A stretch of 64,000 bases of DNA from JAEMQF01 sp963850525. Its GTDB lineage: Bacteria; Pseudomonadota; Gammaproteobacteria; Burkholderiales; Burkholderiaceae_C. This document shows, piece by piece, positions 26,498-34,491 of the stretch. The position numbers and the translations under genes are program-made. Under the pieces are notes generated by a model that had not been told where the DNA came from, did no database searches, and saw only the letters and a list, made by a program, of their open reading frames with translations. The stretch spans positions 1-64,000 of the forward strand of contig CAWKLQ010000005.1 of the NCBI GenBank assembly GCA_963850525.1, read 5' to 3'. How positions within the stretch are numbered: position 1 is the stretch's first letter; every line of letters begins with the position of its first letter.

Positions 26498-27517
26498 ATG
26501 TTCGATACCGCAATTGCCGGAAGCCTGCCCAAGCCCGCATGGCTTGCCGAGAACGAAAAGCTCTGGCCGGCGTGGAAGCTCGCCGGCGCCGACCTGGCAA
26601 ACGCCAAGGCCGATGCGACGCTGCTCTGGATCAAGGCCCAGGAAGACGCGGGCCTCACCATCATCGGCGACGGTGAACAGTCACGCCAGCACTTCGTGCA
26701 CGGCTTTCTGGAGAGCGTCGAGGGCATCGACTTCGAACACAAAGTCAAGATGGGGATCCGCGACAACCGCTACGACGCGATGGTGCCGCAAGTCATCGCC
26801 GCGCTGCGCTTGAAAGGCCGCGTGCACGCCGTCGAGGCGCGCCTGACGCGCGCCCACACGCAACGCAAGATCAAGTTCACGCTGCCGGGTCCGATGACGA
26901 TCGTCGATACCGTCGCCGACCGCTTTTACGGCGACCGGGAACGCCTCGCTTTTGCCTTCGCCGAGCTGCTGAATCAGGAGGCGCTGGCGCTGCAAGCCGA
27001 TGGCGTGGACATCATCCAGTTCGACGAGCCGGCTTTCAACGTCTACATGCAAGACGCCGCCGCTTGGGGCGTGGCCGCGCTCGAGCGCGCGGCGCAAGGG
27101 CTGACGTGCACAACCGCCGTGCACATCTGCTACGGCTACGGCATCAAGGCAAATCTGGATTGGAAAGAGACGCTCGGCAAGGAGTGGCGCCAGTACGAAC
27201 GTGTCTTCCCGGCGCTCTCACGCAGCCGCATCGGCCAAGTCTCGCTGGAGTGTTTTCACTCGCACGTCCCCGTCGAGCTGACTGCGCTGCTCGAAGGCAA
27301 GGACGTGATGATCGGCGTGATCGACGTGGCGAGCGACGAAATCGAAACGCCCGAGGAAGTGGCGCACACGATCGGACGCGCCTTGCAGCACGTGCCCAAG
27401 CACCGTCTCATCGCCTGCACCAACTGCGGCATGGCGCCGATGCGGCGCGACATTGCGCTGCGCAAGCTTGACGCACTCGCGCAGGGTGCGGCGCTCGCGC
27501 GCCAGCGCTACGCCTGA
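26498..27517 (+). CDS. mesD: MesD-type folate-independent methionine synthase
   Basis: A 339-residue protein equivalent to the catalytic C-terminal half of MetE. It has IAGSLPKPAWLAE, GDGEQSRQHFV, LPGPMTIVDT, DGVDIIQFDEPAFNV, TAVHICYGYGIKAN and ACTNCGMAP. Zinc ligands are H209 and C211 (HIC), E251 (SLE) and C310. The lack of the folate-binding N-terminal half and the close match in motif order place it with the MesD family, which uses an unknown methyl donor. Known MesD proteins work with MesX (DUF1852), usually a neighbour. No MesX is visible here; the flanks are an S4 protein and a 48-residue Cys protein. Core MetE of another type is the alternative. Confidence 0.8.
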   Translation: MFDTAIAGSLPKPAWLAENEKLWPAWKLAGADLANAKADATLLWIKAQEDAGLTIIGDGEQSRQHFVHGFLESVEGIDFEHKVKMGIRDNRYDAMVPQVIAALRLKGRVHAVEARLTRAHTQRKIKFTLPGPMTIVDTVADRFYGDRERLAFAFAELLNQEALALQADGVDIIQFDEPAFNVYMQDAAAWGVAALERAAQGLTCTTAVHICYGYGIKANLDWKETLGKEWRQYERVFPALSRSRIGQVSLECFHSHVPVELTALLEGKDVMIGVIDVASDEIETPEEVAHTIGRALQHVPKHRLIACTNCGMAPMRRDIALRKLDALAQGAALARQRYA

Positions 27518-27537
27518 GGCCCGGCGCGGCGGGCCTC
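27516..27537. terminator. Hairpin between convergent genes
   Basis: An 8-bp perfect stem GAGGCCCG / CGGGCCTC with a 6-base loop overlaps the mesD stop codon and precedes the stop of the convergent 48-residue gene at 27543. It could terminate both directions, although no U-tract is present. Confidence 0.45.
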
Positions 27538-27542
27538 GCGCT

Positions 27543-27689
27543 TCACTGTTTCTTCGGTGCGGCAGCCTTGGTCGCCGCGTCAGCCGGCGCATCGGGCTTG
27601 TGGTCGCCAATCACTCCCTTGAGGGGGCACACCGAAAATGCCGGGCACTTCTTGCAGCCGGCGACGATGGCAATCGGGCACAGGGTCAT
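27543..27689 (-). CDS. Small four-cysteine protein
   Basis: A 48-residue protein I cannot name. It has MTLCPIAIVAGCKKCPAFSVC, with cysteines at 4, 12, 15 and 21 (CX7CXXCX5C), a spacing suited to zinc or an iron-sulfur cluster. A Lys/Ala/Pro tail follows. A strong GAGGAG seven bases before the ATG at 27689 argues that it is really translated. It is convergent with mesD across a shared hairpin, and lies about 100 bases upstream of the next minus-strand gene. Confidence 0.65.
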   Translation of the reverse strand: MTLCPIAIVAGCKKCPAFSVCPLKGVIGDHKPDAPADAATKAAAPKKQ

Positions 27690-27786
27690 GGGAGTTCTCC
27701 TCGAGTCCGCGGGCACGCCGCAGTGAAACCGAGGATACGGCCGGCACCGCGCCAAAGCAGTAAGGGCCTTCCTGGGGGCCGGCGCG

Positions 27787-29871
27787 CTATTTGAGCAGCG
27801 TTTGCCGAACGAACATCACGGTCGCGTAGAACTGGTAGTCGGCGTTCTCCTTGCGCGCGAAGCCATGCCCTTCGTTCTCGGCGCGCAAGTACCAGACGAA
27901 CGGATTGCCGGCGCGCGCCAGCGCGACGATTTGCTCGGCCTCGGTGTAGGGCACGCGCGGGTCGTTGCGGCCCTGCACGACGAACAGCGGCTTGCGCATC
28001 GACTGCGCGTGCCGGGTGGGTGAGATCGACTCCAGAAACTCGCGCATCTGCGGCTCGCGCTCATCGCCGTACTCGACACGACGCAAATCGCGTCGATAAC
28101 TTTCGGTGTTGCTGAGGAAGGTGACGAAGTTCGAAATGCCGACGACGTCGATCGCGCCGGCAATGCGGTCCGCATAACGCGCACTCACCGCCAGGCTCAT
28201 GTAGCCGCCGTAACTGCCGCCGCTGACGAGCACGCGCGACGCGTCCAGATCCGGCTGCTCGGCGATCCAATCGAGCAGGCTGCCGATGTCGCGCACCGCG
28301 TCCTCGCGCAGCACGCCGTTGTCCAGGCTCAAAAACGTCTTGCCGTAACCCGACGAGCCCCGCACATTGGGCTGAAGGACAGCGACCCCCAACTCGTCGA
28401 CGAAGTAGCTGCTTTGCCCCAGGAACCCGAGCTTGGCCTGGACCTCGGGCCCGCCGTGGATGGCCACGAGAACCGGCCGCTTGCCGGTGAAGCGCGGCGC
28501 GGGCCGATGCAGGATGCCCGAGATGCGCAGGCCGTCAAAACTTTGCCAGCGAACAATCTCCGGCGCCGGGGCTTCGCTGCGGTCAACTCCCGCCGGGGTG
28601 TGCGCCTGCGTCCACTGCTCGACGGCGCCGCTGGACGGATTCAACGAATGGATCTGGCTCGGCCCCTTGCTGCTGCTCACGGCGAAGGCCAGATCGGGCA
28701 GCTTGCGATGAAAGTGCACGCGGTTCACGCTCCCGGCGGGCAGAGCCAGTGAAGGCGGCAGTGTGATCTCTTTGAGCGACTGCGCGTCGAACAGGCGCAA
28801 CTCGTCGCGACCCTCGACATTGAAGCGTGCCGCAAGCGACTTGGCGCCGTCGTTCACGACCAGCTCGCTCGCGTCCCACGCCGGCGCGCCGCTTAAGCCT
28901 GACCAGCGCTTGCTCGCCAGCCGAAACAGATGGACTTCGCGAAACTCGCCGTCCCGGTCGGTGATGACGAACAAGCCGCCGTTGTCGCGCGTGAACGCGC
29001 CGACGTCATACACCGCTTTCTCCGTCGCACCCGGCGCTGGCAGAATTTGCGTCGCCTTGCCCGTGCCGAGATGGAGCAGCCAGACTTGCGATTCGGTGGC
29101 CGAGATGAAACGTGTCAGCGCCGCCTGCCGGTCGTCCCAGGAGATGGCGCCCACGCTCCAGCCGGTGCCGGGCAGCTCGGCGACTTTGCGGCTGACGCCG
29201 GGCTGCGCCGGGTCGATCAAGCGCAGCGTTTGGCTCACGTCGCTGCGTGTGCCGCCGGGCGCCGTCTTGTCCAGCGGGACCGAGCCGATGAGCAGTGCGC
29301 TCGACCGGTTCAGCCAACCTTGCATGCTGTGGCGCTCGGACTCGTCAGTCAGCAGCGTCACCTGCTTCCCCGGCAAGTCCAGGCGATACACCTGGTTCGC
29401 CTCGTTGCCGCCGCTGCTGCGCTCGAACACCAGATACTTGCCCTGGCGCGGCTCGTAGCTCGCCTCGCGCACCGGATCCGCAAAGTCGGTGAGCTGCTCC
29501 AACTCGCCCAGTGGCGTGGCCAAGCGAAACAGCTGCGCAGTCTGGGCGCCGGGTTTGCGATGGGAGACGAGCATTTCGCGGCGAACCGGGTGCCAGTCGG
29601 CGAAGGCGTGGCCGCGGAATTCGGTGTACTTCTCGACCTCCTGCACGAGGCTCTTGGGCACCGGCGGAATGCCTTCGATGTAGAGGTTGGAATTCGGCGC
29701 AAAAGCCTCGATCACCGGCGGCGGAGCGCTGGCGGCTGGCATGGCCGCACTCGCCGCAGAGGCCACCGCAGGGGCTTGCGCCGACGCTCGCGGCTCGTCT
29801 TGCGGCGTTGGCTCAAATGCGGTGCACGCGAGCAGCAGGCCCGATCCAAGCAACGACAACCAATGTCTCAT
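27787..29871 (-). CDS. S9 family peptidase lipoprotein (DPP/acylaminoacyl-peptidase type)
   Basis: A 694-residue lipoprotein (lipobox LLLAC, Cys near residue 16) with a Pro/Ala-rich linker. The beta-propeller (residues about 60-430) holds TolB-like repeats such as DWHPVRREMLVSHRK. The C-terminal hydrolase domain has Ser553 in GGSYGGYMSL, Asp637 in NDPRVPYTEAEQ and His669 in ENEGHGF. It probably cleaves dipeptides or acyl-peptides at the periplasmic face of a membrane. The start at 29871 is chosen because it yields the lipobox. A perfect hairpin separates it from the upstream Tim44-like gene. Confidence 0.9.
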   Translation of the reverse strand: MRHWLSLLGSGLLLACTAFEPTPQDEPRASAQAPAVASAASAAMPAASAPPPVIEAFAPNSNLYIEGIPPVPKSLVQEVEKYTEFRGHAFADWHPVRREMLVSHRKPGAQTAQLFRLATPLGELEQLTDFADPVREASYEPRQGKYLVFERSSGGNEANQVYRLDLPGKQVTLLTDESERHSMQGWLNRSSALLIGSVPLDKTAPGGTRSDVSQTLRLIDPAQPGVSRKVAELPGTGWSVGAISWDDRQAALTRFISATESQVWLLHLGTGKATQILPAPGATEKAVYDVGAFTRDNGGLFVITDRDGEFREVHLFRLASKRWSGLSGAPAWDASELVVNDGAKSLAARFNVEGRDELRLFDAQSLKEITLPPSLALPAGSVNRVHFHRKLPDLAFAVSSSKGPSQIHSLNPSSGAVEQWTQAHTPAGVDRSEAPAPEIVRWQSFDGLRISGILHRPAPRFTGKRPVLVAIHGGPEVQAKLGFLGQSSYFVDELGVAVLQPNVRGSSGYGKTFLSLDNGVLREDAVRDIGSLLDWIAEQPDLDASRVLVSGGSYGGYMSLAVSARYADRIAGAIDVVGISNFVTFLSNTESYRRDLRRVEYGDEREPQMREFLESISPTRHAQSMRKPLFVVQGRNDPRVPYTEAEQIVALARAGNPFVWYLRAENEGHGFARKENADYQFYATVMFVRQTLLK

Positions 29872-29889
29872 GGCACTCTTCGAATGCGA

Positions 29890-29911
29890 ACAGGGGGCTT
29901 GCGCCCCCTGT
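29890..29911 (-). terminator. Hairpin after the Tim44-like gene
   Basis: A perfect 9-bp stem ACAGGGGGC / GCCCCCTGT with a TTGC loop lies 26 bases past the Tim44-like stop and 19 bases before the S9 peptidase start. No T-run follows, so termination may be partial. Confidence 0.55.
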
Positions 29912-29936
29912 CTTGGCAACCCATGTCGGGCGCAGT

Positions 29937-30851
29937 TCAGGCGGTTTGCTGGATCCCGGCGATCGCCCATTCGCGGCTGCCGTCGAGCGGCCTGACCAAG
30001 TGCCAGACTTCATCGAACGGTTGTGCCGTGCCGTCTTTCTGTTCGCGGATCAGGCCGTTGAAGCGCACGCTCACGACGTTGCGCTCGGCTTCGCTCGCAA
30101 AGTCGATCACCTTCGCGTCGATTTGCACCACATCGGTTTGCTGCGTCGAGGCACCCCGCTCCTGCAACTCCAGGCGCAGCGAGGCGAACAATTCCGGGGT
30201 CGTGAAGCCGCGCAGGTCGTTCAGGTCACCGCTGTCGTTGGCTGCCTGCATGCGAATGAAGATCATCTTCGCGATGCGCTCGAACGCGGCCGCGTCGAAG
30301 TCGGCGGGAAGCGCCGGCGCCGCAACGACTGCCGACGCGGGCGGGGTCTCGATGGGTGCCGAACTCGCCGGGCCCCATCCCGAGCCACCGGGGGCGGACA
30401 TCGGCAACGCCCCAGCGCCGGCGGCACCGCCTGCGAATTGCATTCCCGCGGGAGCGGCGCTGCGCTGCGCGGCCGGGCCGAAGCGGCGCAGCAGGAAGCG
30501 CACCAGGAAGACTGCGGCGACGGCGAGCAGCGCCAGCATCAGGAAGTTGCCGAACTCTTCGCCCATGCCGAGATGGCTCATCAGTGCGGCGATTCCCAGT
30601 CCCGCGGCCAGGCCGGCGAGCGGCCCCATCCACGAGCGCTTCGGCGCCGCGGCCGGCGCGGCGCCAGCGGTGGTGGGGGCAGCGGCGGGCGCACCGGGCT
30701 TGGCCGGAGCCGCGTCGGGCGCGCTGCGCGCCGGCATGTCGCGTTTCATTCCGGAGCTGCTCCCGCCGCCCAGGCGCTTCGCTTCAACGTCAACGGGTGC
30801 AAGGCCAAACGCTGCAACGGTCAGACCCAGGGCCACGATCAGTGATTTCAT
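29937..30851 (-). CDS. Tim44-like domain protein
   Basis: A 304-residue protein with a signal peptide (KSLIVALGLTVAAFGLAPVDVEAK) and an Ala/Pro-rich linker. A hydrophobic region with two membrane-type segments follows (residues 85-125, WMGPLAGLAAGLGIAALM and LMLALLAVAAVFLVRFLL), then a second Ala/Gly-rich linker. The C-terminal Tim44-like domain (residues 190-304) has FERIAKMIFIRMQAANDSGDLNDLRGFTTPELFASL and DEVWHLVRPLDGSREWAIAGIQQ. In bacteria the domain is linked to membrane association, with no settled function. AGAGGA seven bases upstream fixes the start at 30851. An IS element sits about 100 bases upstream. Confidence 0.88.
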   Translation of the reverse strand: MKSLIVALGLTVAAFGLAPVDVEAKRLGGGSSSGMKRDMPARSAPDAAPAKPGAPAAAPTTAGAAPAAAPKRSWMGPLAGLAAGLGIAALMSHLGMGEEFGNFLMLALLAVAAVFLVRFLLRRFGPAAQRSAAPAGMQFAGGAAGAGALPMSAPGGSGWGPASSAPIETPPASAVVAAPALPADFDAAAFERIAKMIFIRMQAANDSGDLNDLRGFTTPELFASLRLELQERGASTQQTDVVQIDAKVIDFASEAERNVVSVRFNGLIREQKDGTAQPFDEVWHLVRPLDGSREWAIAGIQQTA

Positions 30852-31086
30852 GTTCAGATCCTCTTCAAGTTCCCGGCACACCCCGGGATACGCGGATCAT
30901 ACGCATCCGGCGACGGCCCTGTCGGCGGGATTACCTTGGGATGCGCAGGTCAAGTCCCAGGAGTCGTTTCCAATTCAGGTATGAGCCTGGAGCGGTCTGA
31001 GATCGGCGGCGCGAGGCGAGTCGATCCGTTGTAGACCAAGGCAGTGTATTGGGGCCTGGGTTTTGATTTCAACATCGCTCGTCGAA

Positions 31087-31192
31087 GGCTGTGGGCATGT
31101 GGTCGAAGGGCTGGGCGGTGGGCAACGTGTACCCGCGTTGTCCACGGACCAGGCCAGCGCCGTTCAGGCGCTTCGTCCACATGTCCACAGCC
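31087..31192. repeat. Long imperfect inverted repeat downstream of the transposase
   Basis: The 22-base arms at 31087-31108 and 31171-31192 pair at 20 of 22 positions, enclosing a shorter nested hairpin (GTGGGCAACG with CGTTGTCCAC). It lies inside the left end of the insertion sequence, just past the transposase stop. It may terminate transcription leaving or entering the element. Confidence 0.6.
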
Positions 31193-31219
31193 TCCCGCAC
31201 GCAGCCCCGTAGGGGGAAC

Positions 31220-32479
31220 TCAGCCGGTACGAGCAGGCACCCGTCTGAACAGCGCCAGCCGTGCCTCGTTGAGTTCCTCGGCCGCCTGCACGTCGGTCAG
31301 CGCCGTGGCCAGTGCACGCAGGTGTTCGAGCGTTACGCCCTCGCGCATGAAGCTTGCCGCCTCGGGCAAGCTGGCCAGCTTGCCCAGCGGCGTCATTGCA
31401 TCCTTGGGTCGGTACACGCGCTTGATGCGTCCGGGCTTCTTCGGGTCGGCCAGCTCGGTGGCGAACAAGCACGGTCGGTGGAAGTTGAGGAATGGGTTGA
31501 GGTATTCGAAGCAGAAGGAGTTGAAGCGCACGGCATGCCGCTGGGGGATGTGTTCGTAGCCGAAGAGCTTGCGAACGACGGCACCGTTCTTGGTCTCCGC
31601 CAGGCCGTTGTCGTTGCTGCGCCGCGGGCGACTGCGGGTGAACTCGATGCGCAGTTTCTCCAGCATTTCGGCCACCCGGTGGTTGACGTACTCGCTGCCG
31701 TTGTCGGCGTGGAACCCGAGGATCGCAAACGGGAACTGCTCGAGCATCTGCCGGATGACGGGCAGCAGGTGCGCCTCGGAGATCGTCTGCACCGTGGCCA
31801 CCACCTCCCACTGAGTCACGCAATCGACCGCGTTGATGTGGTACAGGCCCTTGGTGCCGTCCAGATCGCCTTGGTGCACGCTGTCGATACGCACGAAGCC
31901 CGGGCGCCCCTCAGGGGCTGGCGCCTTGCGCACGCCGATGGTCGCGGCCTTGGTGGGCCGGGTCTTGGTCAGCACGATCCGGTGGGCACGGTAGGGCGCG
32001 CTGTTGCGCAGGTTGTACAGGTGCCCGACGGAGATCGAGCCCAGGCGCTCGAATCGCGCGTCGCCAAAGACATCGCGCTGGCGGCGCAGCACGCAGGCCG
32101 TGGCCGGGCCCGACATCATGCCCATGGCTCGATCAACGTCGGCCAGCAGCGCCACATCAGCACTCGTGTAGCGCCGCGCAAAGGCGTGCGCAGGCGCGCG
32201 GTAATCCTTGATCAGGCGCTTGCCGGCGTCCCAGCGCGAGACCAGCCGCGTGACCTGCGCGCGGCTGTAGCCGCTCAGCCGCTGCAGATAGCTCAGCACC
32301 GGCCCGCGATGCGCGCGCGGCAACTGGCGGTAATCGAAGCGCCGCAACACGGATTCGATCCATGCGTAGCGCCCCTGGTCATCCTCGGCCTGCCGGAACT
32401 CCAGCGCCCGGGTCCCCTCCAGTACCTGCCGAACCTGTTCCAAGGTCCGGACCTGGGCTTCGTTCATGTCGATCACCAT
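31220..32479 (-). CDS. DDE-type transposase/integrase of the insertion sequence
   Basis: About 419 residues. The N-terminal 150 residues are helix-turn-helix-like (YLQRLSGYSRAQVTRLVSRW, RYTSADVALLADVDRAMG). The catalytic core is rve/DDE: the first Asp is in FVRIDSVHQGDLDG, the second in GFHADNGSEYVNH, and the Glu is in NDNGLAETKNGAVVRK. The C-terminal part (FLNFHRPCLFATE, DAMTPLGKLASLPEA) is the capping region. The arrangement resembles IS481/ISNCY-type integrases; I cannot give the exact IS family. The frame is intact, so the element may be active. ATGs at 32479 and 32467 are both possible starts; neither has a good ribosome site. Confidence 0.88.
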   Translation of the reverse strand: MVIDMNEAQVRTLEQVRQVLEGTRALEFRQAEDDQGRYAWIESVLRRFDYRQLPRAHRGPVLSYLQRLSGYSRAQVTRLVSRWDAGKRLIKDYRAPAHAFARRYTSADVALLADVDRAMGMMSGPATACVLRRQRDVFGDARFERLGSISVGHLYNLRNSAPYRAHRIVLTKTRPTKAATIGVRKAPAPEGRPGFVRIDSVHQGDLDGTKGLYHINAVDCVTQWEVVATVQTISEAHLLPVIRQMLEQFPFAILGFHADNGSEYVNHRVAEMLEKLRIEFTRSRPRRSNDNGLAETKNGAVVRKLFGYEHIPQRHAVRFNSFCFEYLNPFLNFHRPCLFATELADPKKPGRIKRVYRPKDAMTPLGKLASLPEAASFMREGVTLEHLRALATALTDVQAAEELNEARLALFRRVPARTG

Positions 32480-32550
32480 CGCTTGGATGATCGACTCGCC
32501 GCGCAAACGCGCTGCCCATCAGCCGCCAAACCGCCTCGCCCAGAACTCCT

Positions 32551-32608
32551 CCAGGCTCACATCTCACTGGAATCGCGGCCCCGGCCCCAGGCTCACACCT
32601 CGTTGGAC
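32551..32608. repeat. Two direct copies of a putative transposase-binding repeat
   Basis: Copies at 32551-32572 and 32587-32608 share CCAGGCTCACA and then 7 of the next 11 bases. They start 36 bases apart. The outer copy is part of the right terminal repeat of the insertion sequence, so the pair probably forms a two-site transposase-binding end. Confidence 0.6.
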
Positions 32609-32716
32609 AAGACTCCAGGTTGACGCGAATGCGGTGGCCATGGCAGACTCGCGCCCCACGCTCGCCGCGCGCTTGCCGCGCGGCGCCAATTGCAACTTGC
32701 CACAGGAGGGAATGCC

Positions 32717-32758
32717 ATGAGTGACGTCAAGCTTACCCTCGTGTCGGCCGCTGCTTGA
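32717..32758 (+). CDS. Possible 13-codon leader ORF upstream of rsgA
   Basis: A 13-residue ORF (MSDVKLTLVSAAA) is preceded by AGGAGG with an ideal 7-base spacing, the strongest ribosome site near here. It ends 174 bases before rsgA. It could be a regulatory leader peptide or the remaining start of a gene lost when the insertion sequence arrived 100 bases upstream. Nothing in the peptide points to a specific amino-acid sensor. Confidence 0.35.
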   Translation: MSDVKLTLVSAAA

Positions 32759-32810
32759 GCCTCGGGCGCTCAGCCACTGATCGTCTTTCTCTCGGCCCTG
32801 CGCTGAATTC

Positions 32811-32874
32811 CCGCGGCTCCTGACGCCGCGGTCGACTCCCCCAAAAATCGAGCGAGCGCGTCAATTGCGCTCGC
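32811..32874 (+). other. Two hairpins in the rsgA 5' region
   Basis: CCGCGG repeats at 32811-32816 and 32826-32831 can pair. A perfect 8-bp stem GCGAGCGC / GCGCTCGC occupies 32852-32874. Both lie between the 13-codon ORF and rsgA, in a 315-base gap (32618-32932) with no other gene. They may shape the rsgA leader. Confidence 0.35.
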
Positions 32875-32932
32875 CGCGCCGGCACGCCGCCTTGTGCGTC
32901 GCGGTCCGGCGACACCGAGTCCGGAATTCATC

Positions 32933-34024
32933 ATGAACGAAGAAGAAACTGCGGTGGCGCGCTTGCGCGGCATCGGCTATAGCCCGCTGCTTGCGCAGCG
33001 AATCGAGCAATGCCTGGCGAAGCTGCAAGCCCCCGCCGAGCCGATGCGCGTCGTCGCCGTGCACCGCGAAACACTGATGCTGCACGACGGCCAGGCGCAA
33101 CAGGTTGCGCGTCTGCTGCCCCGCCTGGCTCGCGACCTGGTGTCGAACGAGACGGAAATCGTCGTCGGCGACTGGGTGCTCGCGAGCCTGGACGATCAAG
33201 CGGGCTGCTGGGTGCAAGCCCGCGCCGAACCCCTGTCGCACCTCGCGCGGCGCGACGGTGACGGGCGGCGCCACGCCCTCGTCAGCAATGTTGACGTCGC
33301 ACTGCTGCTGATGGGTCTGGACGACGACTTCAACCCGCGCCGCCTGGAGCGCTTCCTGGCGCTGGTGCAGGGCAGCGGCGTGCACCCCGTGGTGGTGCTG
33401 ACCAAGGCCGACGTCGCAGCGCGCACGCCGCTGCGCCTGGAGCAGTGTCTCGAGGCGTTGCGCAAGCGGCTGGCGCCGAGCCTCCCGGTGCTCAGCGTCG
33501 ACGCCCGCGAGCCTGCGGCGGCGCAAGCGCTTCGCCCCTACCTCAGCGCCGGGCAGACGCTCGTGCTGCTCGGCTCGTCGGGGGCCGGCAAGTCGACGCT
33601 CTGCAACACGCTGCTCGGCGCGGCAATTCAAGACACGGGTCAGGTGCGCGACAGCGACGGACGCGGCCAGCACACGACCACGTCGCGCCAGTTGCTGCGT
33701 CTGCCCGGCGGGGCCTGCATCATCGACACGCCGGGGGTGCGCACGCTGAGCCCGCTGGGCGACGACGGCGCGCTCGCTGCCAGCTTTGCCGATGTGCACA
33801 CGCTGCGCGCGGCGTGCCGCTTCCGCAATTGCCGCCACCTCGAAGAGCCCGGTTGCGCAGTGCGCGACGGCGTTGACGCCGACCGGCTGCGCAACTACCA
33901 CAAGCTGCTGCGCGAAGTACGCCGTGACAGTCTGAGTCCGTTGCAGCGCCGCGAGCAACTCGCGCAGTGGAAGGCGCGCGGCAAGGCCGGGCACGCCAGA
34001 CTGAAGGCGAAACGCGAAGTCTGA
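32933..34024 (+). CDS. rsgA: Small ribosomal subunit biogenesis GTPase RsgA
   Basis: A 363-residue circularly permuted GTPase that checks late 30S maturation. An N-terminal OB-like domain (residues 35-115) precedes the G domain, whose motifs appear in permuted order: G4 TKAD at 157-160, G1 GSSGAGKST at 214-222 and G3 DTPG at 265-268, with TTTS as switch I. The C-terminal zinc knuckle has C295, C300, H302 and C308. Length is normal. I start at 32933 (MNEEET); a longer frame from 32894 has no support. The insertion sequence and its flanking leader lie directly upstream and may affect its expression. Confidence 0.95.
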   Translation: MNEEETAVARLRGIGYSPLLAQRIEQCLAKLQAPAEPMRVVAVHRETLMLHDGQAQQVARLLPRLARDLVSNETEIVVGDWVLASLDDQAGCWVQARAEPLSHLARRDGDGRRHALVSNVDVALLLMGLDDDFNPRRLERFLALVQGSGVHPVVVLTKADVAARTPLRLEQCLEALRKRLAPSLPVLSVDAREPAAAQALRPYLSAGQTLVLLGSSGAGKSTLCNTLLGAAIQDTGQVRDSDGRGQHTTTSRQLLRLPGGACIIDTPGVRTLSPLGDDGALAASFADVHTLRAACRFRNCRHLEEPGCAVRDGVDADRLRNYHKLLREVRRDSLSPLQRREQLAQWKARGKAGHARLKAKREV

Positions 34025-34116
34025 GCCCGCGCGTCAGGCGCCGGAAGGCGACTGACGGCTGGCGAAGGCCCGGACGCCATACGAGCGACCGGGCTGAGCC
34101 CGCGCGGCCGCCGAAA

Positions 34117-34491
34117 CTACCGCGGCAGGACGGTGAGCTTGCCGGGCGAGCCGTCGCTGCACGTTGCTGCCGCGTCGACGTAGGTGACGCGGCCGCGCAC
34201 GACGCAGCGCAAGACCTTGGTGGCGTTGCCCGTGTCGGCGGGCAGGACTGCGACGAACGTCGCTTGTGCAGGTGCGGCTCGTGTTGCCTCGACCTGCGCG
34301 GGTTCGGCGGGCACGGAGGGCTGGGCGGTCGGGGTCAGTACTTCGGGTTCGCTCTGCGCGGTCACCTCGACGCTCGGTTGGCGAAGTGGGCGCTCCTTGC
34401 CTGGGCGCTCGAGGCTCCACGCGAGTGCAGAGCCGGCGAAGCTCGCCACGCACACCAGCATCCAGAACCAGGACGGCAGGCGTGCGCTCAT
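34117..34491 (-). CDS. Single-pass membrane protein of unknown function
   Basis: A 124-residue protein. It has an N-terminal membrane segment (SWFWMLVCVASFAGSALAW), a Pro/Glu/Val-rich periplasmic linker of about 60 residues, then a short domain LRCVVRGRVTYVDAAATCSDG with two cysteines that could form a disulfide. The C-terminal piece resembles the small DUF4124-like modules that read YxDxxGxxxxxD, but the match is loose. The ATG at 34491 overlaps the stop of the Mrr-like nuclease gene (ATGA), so the two are probably co-translated and may act together. Confidence 0.6.
   Translation of the reverse strand: MSARLPSWFWMLVCVASFAGSALAWSLERPGKERPLRQPSVEVTAQSEPEVLTPTAQPSVPAEPAQVEATRAAPAQATFVAVLPADTGNATKVLRCVVRGRVTYVDAAATCSDGSPGKLTVLPR

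Larger units (their letters stand above)
30959..32617 (-). mobile_element. Insertion sequence, about 1.66 kb, with imperfect terminal inverted repeats
   Basis: The left end begins AGGAGTCGTTTCCAATTCAG and continues into GGTATGAGCCTGGAGC (to 30993). The right end, read inward on the minus strand from 32617, begins TGGAGTCTTGTCCAACGAGG and continues TGTGAGCCTGGGGC. With a single one-base gap the two agree over most of about 34 positions. A second, internal TGTGAGCCTGG copy lies at 32551-32572, 36 bases from the outer copy at the right end. The element encodes one DDE transposase. The exact outermost bases and a target-site duplication are not clear. It sits in the gap between the divergent Tim44-like and rsgA genes. 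Confidence 0.75.
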
